A stretch of 64,000 bases of DNA from Bacillota bacterium (lineage in GTDB: Bacteria; Bacillota; Clostridia; Christensenellales; Aristaeellaceae): assembly GCA_023436585.1 (NCBI GenBank), contig JAEZIN010000033.1, forward strand, positions 1-64,000, written 5' to 3'. Positions 25,019-34,561 of this stretch are shown in pieces. Numbering within the stretch: the stretch's first letter is position 1; each line of letters opens with the position of its first letter. The notes beneath the pieces were generated by a model. It worked only from the letters and a program-made list of their open reading frames with translations. It ran no database searches and was not told the origin of the DNA. The position numbers and the translations under genes are program-made.

Positions 25019-27904
25019 ATGAAAAAGGTTCCCGGATATATAAAAAGGGCGGCGGCCTTATCACTCGCCCTCATGATCTTTTTAATGATCCTTCCGGCCT
25101 TTGCGCTGGGTGCGGAAACATCCTCCGGCCGGGAGATAGCCGGCCTTCCCATATGGGCGGATATCGCTTACAGCGATTATCAGGCAGACCACGCTTCGGC
25201 AGGTTATAATGGCGATGAGATCATCCTGCTCGGCACTGACGCCGCCGAATTTTCAGGCTCCGAAAAAAGCGATAACTACAATGGCCGCTCCGCGCTTGTA
25301 ACGGGCGAGGAAAGCCGCGCCCGCTGGGACTTTCACGTTTTGAAAACTGGTCTTTACAGGATTGAGGTGGAATACCGCGCCGCCGGAGGCACCGGCAGCG
25401 CCATGGAGCGTGCGCTCTACATCGACGGTCAATTGCCCTTTGGCGAATCCTACAACATCCAATTCTCCCGCGTCTTCCGGGATGACGGGGAGATTGCCGT
25501 AAGCCCCAACGGGGACGACTTCCGCCCACCACAATCGGAGGTTATTGATTGGCGCGTTGAAAAGGTGCGCGACCAGTTTGGGTATTTCGGGGAAGCACTG
25601 TACTATTACCTGCCCGCCGGGGCCCATTCCCTGACGCTTCTTTCCCTCAAGGAGCCCATGGCGGTCAGTGAAATCAGGCTGATCTCCCGGGAGCTTACGT
25701 ATCCAACCTATGCGGACTATCTCGCGGAAAAGCGGGCCGCCGGGGCGCAGGTGGTTTCAGGCGTTCTGGAAAACGGCATCGTGACGGTGCAGGCGGAGGA
25801 TGCAGCCCAAAAGTCGCATTCCTCGCTGTACCCCGTGAATGACAATACATCGCCCTACACCTATCCCTACGACACGGCCCATAAAAAGCTCAACGCCATG
25901 GGCGGCCTGCGCTGGAGCCAAAGCGGGCAGTGGATTACCTGGGAGATAAGCGTGCCGGAAACGGGACTGTATCAATTGGGTGCTCGCAGCAAGCAGAACA
26001 TTTACAGGGACATGACGGCCTGCCGCTCGCTGTATATCGACGGGGAGATTCCCTTTCAGGAGGCGGCGGACGTGACCTTCACCTTCAGCGACAGGTGGAA
26101 GGTGGAAACAATCGGCAGCGGGCAGGAGGGCTATCTCCTGTACCTGACAAAAGGCCGCCATGAGATTACGCTGTCGGTTTCCCTGGGCGGCATCAAGGAT
26201 GTGCTGATGCATTCGGCGCAGATCCTGACACGGCTCAATGACATCAACCTCCAGCTTATCGCCCTGATGGGGACGCAGCCGGACACGGACAGGGATTACA
26301 GGATCGACGTTTTCATGCCGGAGCTCATCGGGCAGATCAGGGATGTAAATGCCGAGCTTCAGGACGTGCGCGCCCAATTGTTGCTGACTGCCGGGAACAG
26401 CGATGAAATGATCGCGCAGATTGACCAGTTGATTTTCCAAACGGGGGAAATGGCCGAACGCCCCGACAGGATCGCCGAGCTGTTCGGCCTGTTCAGGGAA
26501 TCCATCCGCGTGTTCGGCAACTGGATCATGGAAGCCCGCGAGCAGCCGCTGCTGCTGGATTACCTGTTCGTCTGTGAGGAAGGAGCCCCGCTGCCCAAGG
26601 CGGAGCCCAACTTCTTCCAGGGCATGTACTATGGCTTTGAGTCGTTCCTTTCATCCTTTACCACCGATTACACCTCCCTGTCCGGGAGCCAGATTGGTTC
26701 GGGCGGCGATAAGGCCATTACGGTGTGGATCGGGAATGGCTTAAGCGGCGGCCGCGACCAGGCGGCGGCGCTGAACAAGATGATCGTGGAGGATTTTTCA
26801 CGCACCCATGGGATTTTGGTGAATTTGCAGCTTGTGCCAAACGGCACCATCCTGGCCGCGACGCTGGCGGGCACCGGTCCGGACGTGGCGCTGCAGCTGG
26901 ATGGCGGCTCCCCCGTCAACTATGCCATGCGCAACGCGTTGTACGACCTTGCGCGCTTTGAGGATTACAAGGAAATCGCCGGGCGGTTCCCCGCCTCGGC
27001 CATGGTTCCTTTTGAATACAACGGCGGCGTCTATGCCCTGCCGGAAACGTTCAGCTTCCCCATGCTCTTTTACCGCACGGACATACTGCGGGATTTGAAT
27101 ATCAGCCCCGATGCGATAGCCACCTGGGATGATGTGATCCGCCTTCTGCCCACGCTGCAGCAGCAGAACATGACCTTCGGTCTGTTCCCGGACATGTCCG
27201 TCTATTCCATGTTCCTGTACCAGATGGGCGGCTCGTATTACAACGCGGACGGCTCGGCCTCCGCGCTTGACAGCAGGACGGCCATCGACGCCTTCACCTT
27301 CTGGATGGAGTTCTACACCAACTATGGTCTGGAGCGGGACTTCAGCTTCGTCAACCGTTTCCGCACGGGCGAGATGCCCATCGGCATCGCGGATTACACC
27401 ACCTATAACCTGCTGTCTGTATCCGCGCCGGAAATCAAGGGCCTGTGGGGCATGGCGCTGCTGCCGGGCATGAAAAAGGCGGATGGCAGCGTCCAAAACG
27501 TCGCACCCTCCGGCGGTGCCGGTGCTGTGATTATGAACGCGGCACAAGACCCCGCTGCCGCGTGGGAATTCCTCAAGTGGTGGACGTCCGCCGATGTGCA
27601 GTACCGCTACGGAACGGAGCTGGAGGCCGTGATGGGCACCGGCGCCAGGTACAACACCGCCAACATGGAGGCTTTCAGCCGCCTGCCCTGGTCGGCTGCC
27701 GACAGGAAGAGCCTGCTTTTGCAAATGGATTTGACCCAGGGCACGCCGCAGGTTCCCGGCGGCTACTATACCTCCCGGTACCTGGACTTTGCGAAGATCG
27801 CCGTGTATGACCAGAATCAAAACCCCAAGGATACGCTTCTGGAATACGTGGACGAGATCAACGGCGAGATACGGCAAAAGCGTTTGGAATTCGGGCTTCA
27901 ATAA
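25019..27904 (+). CDS. Solute-binding protein fused to duplicated CBM-like modules
   Basis: About 961 residues, more than twice the normal size. After a signal peptide (1-34) come two similar beta-sandwich modules of about 180 residues each. Both carry a YIDGxxPF element: ALYIDGQLPFGESYNIQF in the first and SLYIDGEIPFQEAADVTF in the second, each after a TGLYxxxxxxR strand. They look like CBM6/CBM35-type carbohydrate-binding units. A helical stretch (about 405-560) joins them to a type 1 binding protein (about 565-950; AITVWIGNGLSGGRDQAAALN, TGPDVALQLDGGS, MLFYRTDILRDLNISPDAIATW). No lipobox is seen. The CBMs could hold long glycans at the surface and hand fragments to the binding domain. Start at 25019 is preceded by GAGGTGAG. 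Confidence 0.85.
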   Translation: MKKVPGYIKRAAALSLALMIFLMILPAFALGAETSSGREIAGLPIWADIAYSDYQADHASAGYNGDEIILLGTDAAEFSGSEKSDNYNGRSALVTGEESRARWDFHVLKTGLYRIEVEYRAAGGTGSAMERALYIDGQLPFGESYNIQFSRVFRDDGEIAVSPNGDDFRPPQSEVIDWRVEKVRDQFGYFGEALYYYLPAGAHSLTLLSLKEPMAVSEIRLISRELTYPTYADYLAEKRAAGAQVVSGVLENGIVTVQAEDAAQKSHSSLYPVNDNTSPYTYPYDTAHKKLNAMGGLRWSQSGQWITWEISVPETGLYQLGARSKQNIYRDMTACRSLYIDGEIPFQEAADVTFTFSDRWKVETIGSGQEGYLLYLTKGRHEITLSVSLGGIKDVLMHSAQILTRLNDINLQLIALMGTQPDTDRDYRIDVFMPELIGQIRDVNAELQDVRAQLLLTAGNSDEMIAQIDQLIFQTGEMAERPDRIAELFGLFRESIRVFGNWIMEAREQPLLLDYLFVCEEGAPLPKAEPNFFQGMYYGFESFLSSFTTDYTSLSGSQIGSGGDKAITVWIGNGLSGGRDQAAALNKMIVEDFSRTHGILVNLQLVPNGTILAATLAGTGPDVALQLDGGSPVNYAMRNALYDLARFEDYKEIAGRFPASAMVPFEYNGGVYALPETFSFPMLFYRTDILRDLNISPDAIATWDDVIRLLPTLQQQNMTFGLFPDMSVYSMFLYQMGGSYYNADGSASALDSRTAIDAFTFWMEFYTNYGLERDFSFVNRFRTGEMPIGIADYTTYNLLSVSAPEIKGLWGMALLPGMKKADGSVQNVAPSGGAGAVIMNAAQDPAAAWEFLKWWTSADVQYRYGTELEAVMGTGARYNTANMEAFSRLPWSAADRKSLLLQMDLTQGTPQVPGGYYTSRYLDFAKIAVYDQNQNPKDTLLEYVDEINGEIRQKRLEFGLQ

Positions 27905-27925
27905 TGGGCGGGAAGGAGGAAGGCC

Positions 27926-28864
27926 ATGCTGCGCGTGCGTAACGGGGTTCAAAACACCATAAAAAGCGATTTGAAATACCAGTGGGGCCAGGTGAAAAAG
28001 CACCGGGTGCATTATCTGTTCCTTGCGCCGTATTTTCTGATATTCACGGTGTTTACGGTGCTTCCCGTCTGCATCTCCATTTACCTGAGCTTCACGTACT
28101 TCAACATCCTGGAGGCGCCGGCCTTTATCGGGCTGCAAAACTATTTCCGGCTCTTTTTGGAGGATAAGGTATTCATACAGGCGCTGAAAAACACCATTGT
28201 ATTCGCCGTCATCACGGGGCCGGTGGGCTACCTGATTTCCCTGTTCATGGCCTGGCTCATCAATGACCGCACCAGGGCAAGCCGCGTGTCCTTCACCGTT
28301 CTGTTTTACGCGCCGTCGCTGGCAGGCGGTTTGATCTCCATTATGAAGATCATATTCAGCGGCGATTCCTACGGCGTGCTCAATGCCTTCCTGCTGCGCT
28401 GGGGGCTGCTCAGCAGCCCGGTGCTGTTTTTGCAGAATGTGGACTATATCAACACCATCGTCATCGCGGTTGTGCTGTGGGGCAGCCTGGGCACGCAGTT
28501 CCTGGCGTTCATCGCCGGCCTGCAGGGGATCGACGTGCAATATTACGAGGCCGGCGCCATCGACGGCATTAGGAACAGGTGGCAGGAGCTGTGGTTTATC
28601 ACGCTGCCGCTGATGAAGCCGCAATTGATATTCGGCGCGGTGCTGAGCATCACGGCATCCTTTGGCATCGGGGACATCATCAACAACCTGGTGGGCTACC
28701 CCAGCACGCAGTATGTGGCGCACACGGTGGTGCTGCACCTGCAGGATTATGGGGCCATCCGCTATGAAATGGGCTATGCCTCGGCCATTGCCACGCTGCT
28801 GTTTATCGTCATGATCGTATGCAACAAGGCCATTCAAAAATTGCTTGGCAAGGTGGGAACGTAA
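27926..28864 (+). CDS. Sugar ABC transporter permease (LplB/UgpA type), pair 1
   Basis: A 312-residue protein with six membrane helices. The ATPase-contacting loop is EAGAIDGIRNRWQELWFITLPL near residue 212. Its gene has a good GGAAGGAGGAAG ribosome site, 21 bases after the CBM-binding-protein gene, and its stop is fused with the start of the partner permease (TAATG). N-terminal 25 residues are basic and cytoplasmic. Confidence 0.9.
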   Translation: MLRVRNGVQNTIKSDLKYQWGQVKKHRVHYLFLAPYFLIFTVFTVLPVCISIYLSFTYFNILEAPAFIGLQNYFRLFLEDKVFIQALKNTIVFAVITGPVGYLISLFMAWLINDRTRASRVSFTVLFYAPSLAGGLISIMKIIFSGDSYGVLNAFLLRWGLLSSPVLFLQNVDYINTIVIAVVLWGSLGTQFLAFIAGLQGIDVQYYEAGAIDGIRNRWQELWFITLPLMKPQLIFGAVLSITASFGIGDIINNLVGYPSTQYVAHTVVLHLQDYGAIRYEMGYASAIATLLFIVMIVCNKAIQKLLGKVGT

Positions 28865-29727
28865 TGAAGCCGCGCATCTTACACAAAAGGCTCTCCAGGT
28901 CTGTCGGCGGGGACGTGGCGCTTACCTCCTTTTTGATGCTTGTAGGCGCGGTCATGGGCATACCGCTGGTGTTCGCCGTTTCCATGGCGCTTAAATCGCC
29001 CCATGAATTCTGGGTATTTCCGCCCACATTTTTGCCGCACAGCCCGACCATGAAGAATTTTTCCGACCTCTTTATCGCCATGTCGGATTCATGGGTGCCC
29101 ATGAGCCGGTACATATTCAACACCTGCATTATCACCATCGCCGGCACCTTCGGGCACATCGTCATCGCTTCCATGGCGGCGTATGTGCTCTCCCGCTACA
29201 AGTTCCCTGGCTCGCGCTTTCTGTTCACCATCGTGCAGGGCTCGCTGATGTTCAGCGCGGCCGTGACGGGCATCCCCAATTACCTCATCCTGTCGAAGCT
29301 GGGCTTCATCGACACCCACTGGGCGCTGATCTTTCCCGCGTTCGGGTCATCGCTTGGCCTTTTCCTCATGAAGCAGTTCATCGACCAGATGATTCCCATG
29401 GCTGTGCTGGAAAGCGCCGAAATGGACGGCGCCAACGAATGGCGCAAGTTCTGGGTCATCGTCATGCCCATGGTGCGCCCGGCGTGGCTGACGCTGATGA
29501 TCTTCTCCATCCAGGCGCTCTGGGGCATCGGCAGCACACCCTACATTTACAGCGAGCAACTAAAGACGCTGCCCTATGCCTTAAGCCAGATTCAGGCCGC
29601 CGGCATTGCCAGGGCGGGCGTCGGCGCCGCGGCGACGGTATTGATGCTGCTGGTGCCGCTCAGCGTGTTCATCCTGTCGCAATCCAGCATTATTGAAACG
29701 ATGTCCACCTCCGGAATGAAGGAATGA
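28864..29727 (+). CDS. Sugar ABC transporter permease (MalG/YtcP type), pair 1
   Basis: About 287 residues, six membrane helices, EAA-type loop ESAEMDGANEWRKFWVIVMPM. The start at 28864 shares one base with the preceding stop; an in-frame ATG 45 bases earlier would need translation inside the neighbour and has no ribosome site. With the permease upstream it forms one transmembrane channel. Confidence 0.88.
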   Translation: MKPRILHKRLSRSVGGDVALTSFLMLVGAVMGIPLVFAVSMALKSPHEFWVFPPTFLPHSPTMKNFSDLFIAMSDSWVPMSRYIFNTCIITIAGTFGHIVIASMAAYVLSRYKFPGSRFLFTIVQGSLMFSAAVTGIPNYLILSKLGFIDTHWALIFPAFGSSLGLFLMKQFIDQMIPMAVLESAEMDGANEWRKFWVIVMPMVRPAWLTLMIFSIQALWGIGSTPYIYSEQLKTLPYALSQIQAAGIARAGVGAAATVLMLLVPLSVFILSQSSIIETMSTSGMKE

Positions 29728-29736
29728 GGTGATGGT

Positions 29737-31266
29737 ATGCGTTTAAAGCGTTTATCGGCGGGGTGCCTGGCCGCCCTTCTGCTTTGGGCACTTATGCCCT
29801 GGCCGGCAGGCCGCGCCTATCCGGGGATAGACCAGAGCAAGACCTTTCTTTTTTCTGAAAACGCCACGCAGATCACCATACCGGATACGTACAAGCTGTA
29901 CAAGACCATTACCGTGGCGGACTTTGAGGGCAACGTCGCGCCGGAGCCGCAGGATTTGTTTGTGGCCAGGGATGGCAGGATCTACGTATTGGATATGAGC
30001 GGCGGCAGGGTCCTGATCTACAGCCCGGATTTCAGGCTTCAAAAAATCATTGATGCGTTTGTTCTTCAAGACGGCAGCGAAACGAAGCTGAACAAGCCGG
30101 AGGGGCTGTTCGTTACGGAAGACGGCGTGATCTACATCGCCGATACGAAAAACCAGCGGATATTGAAATTGGACGGGGACGGCCGCGTGCTGTTCATCAC
30201 CGAAAAGCCCGCCACCTTCCGGGGCACATCGGTGGAAACGTTCTACCCTACCAAGGTGGTGGCAGACTCCTCAGGCCGGCTCAGCGTGGTGGCCCGCAAT
30301 ATCAACATGGGGCTTTTGCAGTTTGACGCCGCCGGGAACTTCACGGGGTACACCGGCGCGCCCAAGGTGAAGGTCAACGTAATTACCAGGCTGTGGAAGC
30401 AGTTTTCCACCAAGGAACAAAAGGCGAAAATGGAGCAGTTCGTGCCCACCGAGTACAGCAATATCAGCATCGACAAGGCCGGTTTCATTTACGGCTGCAT
30501 CTCCTCCATCGCCCAGGCGGATGCGGTAAGGGAATATCATGACCGCGCAAACCCCGGGGATGTGACGCCCATTAAAAAGCTCAACAGCATGGGCAATGAC
30601 GTGCTGAACCGCAACGGCAAAAACTCCCCGCTGGGCAACCTGGATTTTACCGTCGCCAACTCCGTATCCAGGATGATTGACGTGGCGCTTGGCCCGGCCG
30701 GCAGCTATACGCTGCTGGACAATTCCAAGAACCTGCTGTACACCTACAGCGACGAGGGCGTTTTGCTGCACGTGTTCGGGGGCTCCGGCAAAAGCAAGGA
30801 AAGCTTCGAGCGCCCTGTGGCCATCGATTACCAGGGGAGCAATATCCTTGTGCTGGACGCGCTTCTCTCCCAGATCATGGTGTTTGTGCCCACGGAATAC
30901 TGCCAGACCGTGCTGATGGCCATCACGGCGGAATACAACGGCGATTTCGAGGCCGCCTATCAAAAATGGGGCGACATCGCCCGCATGAACGCCAATTTCG
31001 GTTATGCGTACGTGGGGCTTGGCAAAATCCGCTTTGAGGATGGCAAGTACGAAGAGGCCATGGAGTATTTCCAATACGCGGGCAACCGCAAGAATTATTC
31101 CAAGGCCAAGGAAAAGGTCCGCCAGGCATACATGACCCAGGCGTTCCCGGTGCTGTTCCTGCTGCTGGCGGCGGTTATAGCCGTGCTGTTTGTGACGGGC
31201 ACGGTGAAAAAGGTGCGCGGTTACTTTAGGAAAGGGGTGAAGCATGGCCATGAAACGAATTCCTGA
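29737..31266 (+). CDS. Extracytoplasmic NHL-repeat protein with C-terminal membrane anchor
   Basis: A 509-residue protein. It has an N-terminal signal peptide (about 1-28), then a beta-propeller with NHL-type blades (PEPQDLFVARDGRIYVLDMSGGRVLIYSPD; LNKPEGLFVTEDGVIYIADTKNQRILKLDGDG; ERPVAIDYQGSNILVLDALLSQIMVF), a TPR-like helical segment (NGDFEAAYQKWGDIARMNANFGYAYVGLGKIRFEDGKYEEAMEYF is the extent, about residues 400-450), and one membrane helix (about 468-490) with a basic cytoplasmic tail. It would be a surface-exposed scaffold. It is followed, with overlap, by a YIP1 membrane protein, and the trio with DUF5696 recurs next to importers in other Bacillota, which supports a shared role not yet defined. 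Confidence 0.75.
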   Translation: MRLKRLSAGCLAALLLWALMPWPAGRAYPGIDQSKTFLFSENATQITIPDTYKLYKTITVADFEGNVAPEPQDLFVARDGRIYVLDMSGGRVLIYSPDFRLQKIIDAFVLQDGSETKLNKPEGLFVTEDGVIYIADTKNQRILKLDGDGRVLFITEKPATFRGTSVETFYPTKVVADSSGRLSVVARNINMGLLQFDAAGNFTGYTGAPKVKVNVITRLWKQFSTKEQKAKMEQFVPTEYSNISIDKAGFIYGCISSIAQADAVREYHDRANPGDVTPIKKLNSMGNDVLNRNGKNSPLGNLDFTVANSVSRMIDVALGPAGSYTLLDNSKNLLYTYSDEGVLLHVFGGSGKSKESFERPVAIDYQGSNILVLDALLSQIMVFVPTEYCQTVLMAITAEYNGDFEAAYQKWGDIARMNANFGYAYVGLGKIRFEDGKYEEAMEYFQYAGNRKNYSKAKEKVRQAYMTQAFPVLFLLLAAVIAVLFVTGTVKKVRGYFRKGVKHGHETNS

Positions 31267-31879
31267 GGAACTGCGGTATTCGTTGTACATTCCACTTCAT
31301 CCCTTCAAGGGCTTCTGGGATTTGAAGCACGAGGGCGAGGGCAGCTTCCGTACCGCCATGCTGATTTTGGGCACGGCGCTTTTGGTTGCCGTCGGTTCCG
31401 CCTTTTTCACCGAATACCTGTTCAATGGCGAGAACCTCAAAAACTACAATTTCCTCACGACGATCCTTGTGGGTCTTGGCCTGTTCTTTGGCTGGTGCGT
31501 ATCCAACTGGTGCTTCACCTGCTTAAATGACGGCGAGGGCACCTTCAAGGACATCTGCACCGTCACGGCGTACGCGCTGGTGCCCTACATCCTCATACAG
31601 GTCCTATTGATCCCGCTGAGCTATTTTTTGGTCATGCGGGAAGCGTCGCTTTATAGTTTGCTGATGTCGCTGGGTTATTTCTGGTCCGGCCTTTTGATCG
31701 TGTTCGGCACGCTGGTGGTGCACCAGTATTCCTTCGGCAAAACGCTCCTGGTTTGCTTTGTCACCATCGTGGGCATGGCGGTGCTTACGTATATCGGCAT
31801 TCTTTTACTAAATCTGCTTCAGGTGATGATCGTGTTCTTCACGACGCTGATGGACGAGATACGCATCACACTTCGCTGA
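31244..31879 (+). CDS. YIP1-family integral membrane protein
   Basis: A 211-residue protein with about five membrane helices (LILGTALLVAVGSAFF; FLTTILVGLGLFFGWCVS; YALVPYILIQVLLIPLSYF; YFWSGLLIVFGTLVV; VCFVTIVGMAVLTYIGILLL) and a soluble N terminus (HPFKGFWDLKHEGEG, typical of the family). Its start lies 23 bases inside the NHL gene, behind an AAAGGGGTGA site, so translation is coupled. Bacterial YIP1 proteins have no settled function; here it probably partners with the NHL protein and the DUF5696 lipoprotein. Confidence 0.78.
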   Translation: MAMKRIPEELRYSLYIPLHPFKGFWDLKHEGEGSFRTAMLILGTALLVAVGSAFFTEYLFNGENLKNYNFLTTILVGLGLFFGWCVSNWCFTCLNDGEGTFKDICTVTAYALVPYILIQVLLIPLSYFLVMREASLYSLLMSLGYFWSGLLIVFGTLVVHQYSFGKTLLVCFVTIVGMAVLTYIGILLLNLLQVMIVFFTTLMDEIRITLR

Positions 31880-31896
31880 CGGGAGGGAGACATACG

Positions 31897-34539
31897 ATGA
31901 AAAATATGCGCAAGGCTGTTTCCCTACTGCTTGTGCTGCTGCTGGCAGCGCCGCTGCTTTCCGGCTGCACGCTGATGCTGGACGACGCCGTTCAAAGCCA
32001 TACCCGCGATATCAGCGTGGCAAACGGATATGTGATATCGGGCAAGGACGCCCAGGAGCTTGCCTCATTCAGGGAGCTTGCCATACTGGACAATATGGAC
32101 CTGTCGCTGGAAAACGAATATTTGGCGCTCTACCTTGGCGCATACCACGATATCGCGGTGCGCGACAAGATAACCGGCAAGGTGTTTTTGTCGGGCGACG
32201 CGCTCTACGATGCAAATGGCGAGCCGGCGGAAAGCGCTGCCATGAAGCTGGCGGCCAGCCAATTGAGCATTGAGTACTACGACAAAAACTCCATTCCCCG
32301 GGCCAAATCCTCCTATCCCGACTGTTACATGGATGAATCCATCCAGCAGGTACAGGTGGAAAAAGGGGAGGATTTCGTCCGCGTAACGTACAGCCTGGGC
32401 CAGCGCAACGACCAGTTTGTAATCCCGCCCGTGCTGACAAGCGAAGCATACCTGCGCTTTAAAAGCGAGGCGCAGGAATTGTCCAGCCAGAAGGTAATCA
32501 CGAAAAACGCCATGGGCCAGTTCGTGAGAGCGTACAGAAAGGTTTCTGTGGCCACGCTCCCTGAAAATGAAAAGCAGGAATATGTGGGGAAGTATGTAAA
32601 TATCGCGGAGCTTGGCACGGTTTACGTGCTCATGCCCGACCTTACCGACAAGCAAAAGAGCAATGTTTCGGCGGTGGCCACGGCGCTTAAAATCGACGCG
32701 GACTTCATCCGCCAGCAGGAGGAGTTGGTGGGCGTATCCAGCTCCGCAGACAGCGGCGCCCATTCCAGCGAATCCGATTATTTTGTGATCCCCGTTGTCT
32801 ACCGCTTTGATCAGGGAGACCTCACTGTCACGGTGGAAACGGCAAAGATTCAATATACGCCCGGCACTCACCTGACAAAGGTCTACGTGCTCAACACCTT
32901 TGCGGCCGGCGGCACAAAAGAGGACGGCTACATCTTCCTGCCGGACGGCAGCGGCACGGTCATCGCCAACAACACCTCTGTCTACGGCATGACGCAGCTG
33001 GATGTTCCGTTTTACGGCCATGATTTCGGCGTTTCCTACGACAGCTTCAGCAGCCTGGCGCCGTACGCGCCCATGCCCGTGTTTGGCATCAAGCGCGCCG
33101 ACTCGGCTGTTTTCGCCATCGTGGAGGGAAGCGACGCCATGGCGGGCGTGCAGGGCCGCGCGGGGCTTACCACATTTGCGTACTGCAGCGCCTACCCGTA
33201 TTTCAATTACTACACCCGCGACTATCTGAACAGAACGTCCAACGTCTACGCCTATTCCCAGGTGCTGCCCACCGAGGATTTTATGGTCAGGTACCACTTT
33301 CTCTACGGCGGCGACGCCAACTATTCCGGCATGGCGCGGTATTACAGAACGTACCTGGAGCAGACGGGCGTGCTCACGCGAATTGCGGGCCAGCGGGAAA
33401 TGAAGCTCAACCTGCGCTTGTTCGGCGCCATCAACAAGGTGGTCCGCACCATGGGCATCCCCTTAAAGCAAGTGGTGCCCGCCACGACCTTCGCGCAGGG
33501 CAGGGAAATCCTCAAGACACTGCACGATGCCGGCATTTTAAGCGTGGATATCATTTATTCCGAGATCATGAACGGGGCCAGGGAATACAAAGCGCCTTCC
33601 AGAATCGATATCCAGGATCAACTGGGCGGACTTACAGGCTACAACGACTTTGTTTCCTACGCGAACTCAATGGGATACGGCGTTTTCCCAAGCGTGGATT
33701 TCGGAAAGGTGTACAAAAAAGGCAACGGCATTTCCCGCAGCGACGATGTGATCCTGACCATCAGCCGCAATGACGCGGTCATCTACGACGGCATCACCCT
33801 TCCGCCGGACACTGTCGCCGCGTCCTTTGTAAACCCCTTGCGCTATGAATCCCTCGTTTCTTCCTTCCTGGAAGGCCGCAAAAAGCTTTCAGGCAGCGGC
33901 GCGTACCTTCCCACGCTGGGCTATTTCCTCTCCGGCAACTACAACGAAAAAAGCGGGCTTACCAGGACAGAAAGCCAGATATTGACCGCCGGTGCCATCA
34001 AAAAACTGTCGGACGCGGGCCTTGAATGTAAGCTGGACGGCGGCAACGCGTATCTTCTCTCCGGCGCGGACAGCCTGATTAATGTGGAGCTGGATTCCAG
34101 CATGTCCCGCCTGGAAACGTACGCCGTTCCCTTTACCGCCATGGTATTAAAGGGCTACATCCCCTTTACCGGCCCGCCCATCAACAATTCCGACGAATAC
34201 GAGCGCATGTTTTTAAAAACGCTGGAGAACGGGGCCGACCTGCATTATGAGATCATGGCGGCGGACTCCTTCCTGCTTGCCGATACGGAGTATACGGACA
34301 TGTACTCCGTCGGCGCGGATATCTGGCTGAACAGCATTATGGAAAAATACAAACAGCTGAACGGCGAATTCCATGGGCTGGCCAACGAGCGGATCGGCAG
34401 TCACCAAAGGCTTTCCGACGGTGTGTTTGAAACCACCTACGAAAACGGCGTGCGCGTGATCGTGAATTATTCTGATTCTTTGTATGAAAGCGGAAGCGTG
34501 CAGGTTGCGCCGCTGGGGTACGCAATCGTCAGGCCGTGA
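31897..34539 (+). CDS. DUF5696-type surface lipoprotein
   Basis: About 880 residues, with a lipoprotein signal ending LLSGC (Cys24), so it is anchored outside the cell. The body is all one long fold. The N-terminal 330 residues look beta-rich (DGSGTVIANNTSVYGMTQLDVPFYG follows), and the region from about 510 to 830 (ATTFAQGREILKTLHDAGILSVDIIYSEI; GGLTGYNDFVSYANSMGYGVFPSVDFGKVY) resembles the TIM barrel of glycoside hydrolases. I am confident it is the family that accompanies YIP1 and NHL genes, but its activity is unknown. The start at 31897 follows GGGAGGGAG and gives a perfect signal; an upstream extension in frame would run inside the YIP1 gene. Confidence 0.7.
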   Translation: MKNMRKAVSLLLVLLLAAPLLSGCTLMLDDAVQSHTRDISVANGYVISGKDAQELASFRELAILDNMDLSLENEYLALYLGAYHDIAVRDKITGKVFLSGDALYDANGEPAESAAMKLAASQLSIEYYDKNSIPRAKSSYPDCYMDESIQQVQVEKGEDFVRVTYSLGQRNDQFVIPPVLTSEAYLRFKSEAQELSSQKVITKNAMGQFVRAYRKVSVATLPENEKQEYVGKYVNIAELGTVYVLMPDLTDKQKSNVSAVATALKIDADFIRQQEELVGVSSSADSGAHSSESDYFVIPVVYRFDQGDLTVTVETAKIQYTPGTHLTKVYVLNTFAAGGTKEDGYIFLPDGSGTVIANNTSVYGMTQLDVPFYGHDFGVSYDSFSSLAPYAPMPVFGIKRADSAVFAIVEGSDAMAGVQGRAGLTTFAYCSAYPYFNYYTRDYLNRTSNVYAYSQVLPTEDFMVRYHFLYGGDANYSGMARYYRTYLEQTGVLTRIAGQREMKLNLRLFGAINKVVRTMGIPLKQVVPATTFAQGREILKTLHDAGILSVDIIYSEIMNGAREYKAPSRIDIQDQLGGLTGYNDFVSYANSMGYGVFPSVDFGKVYKKGNGISRSDDVILTISRNDAVIYDGITLPPDTVAASFVNPLRYESLVSSFLEGRKKLSGSGAYLPTLGYFLSGNYNEKSGLTRTESQILTAGAIKKLSDAGLECKLDGGNAYLLSGADSLINVELDSSMSRLETYAVPFTAMVLKGYIPFTGPPINNSDEYERMFLKTLENGADLHYEIMAADSFLLADTEYTDMYSVGADIWLNSIMEKYKQLNGEFHGLANERIGSHQRLSDGVFETTYENGVRVIVNYSDSLYESGSVQVAPLGYAIVRP

Positions 34540-34561
34540 AAAGGCAAAGGGGGAAAAGCGC

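Noticed and set aside
26798..28837. A 679-codon minus-strand frame across the CBM-binding protein and permease genes
   Set aside because: Antisense frame with a His/Arg/Gln-rich product; both plus-strand genes have clear family signatures and ribosome sites.
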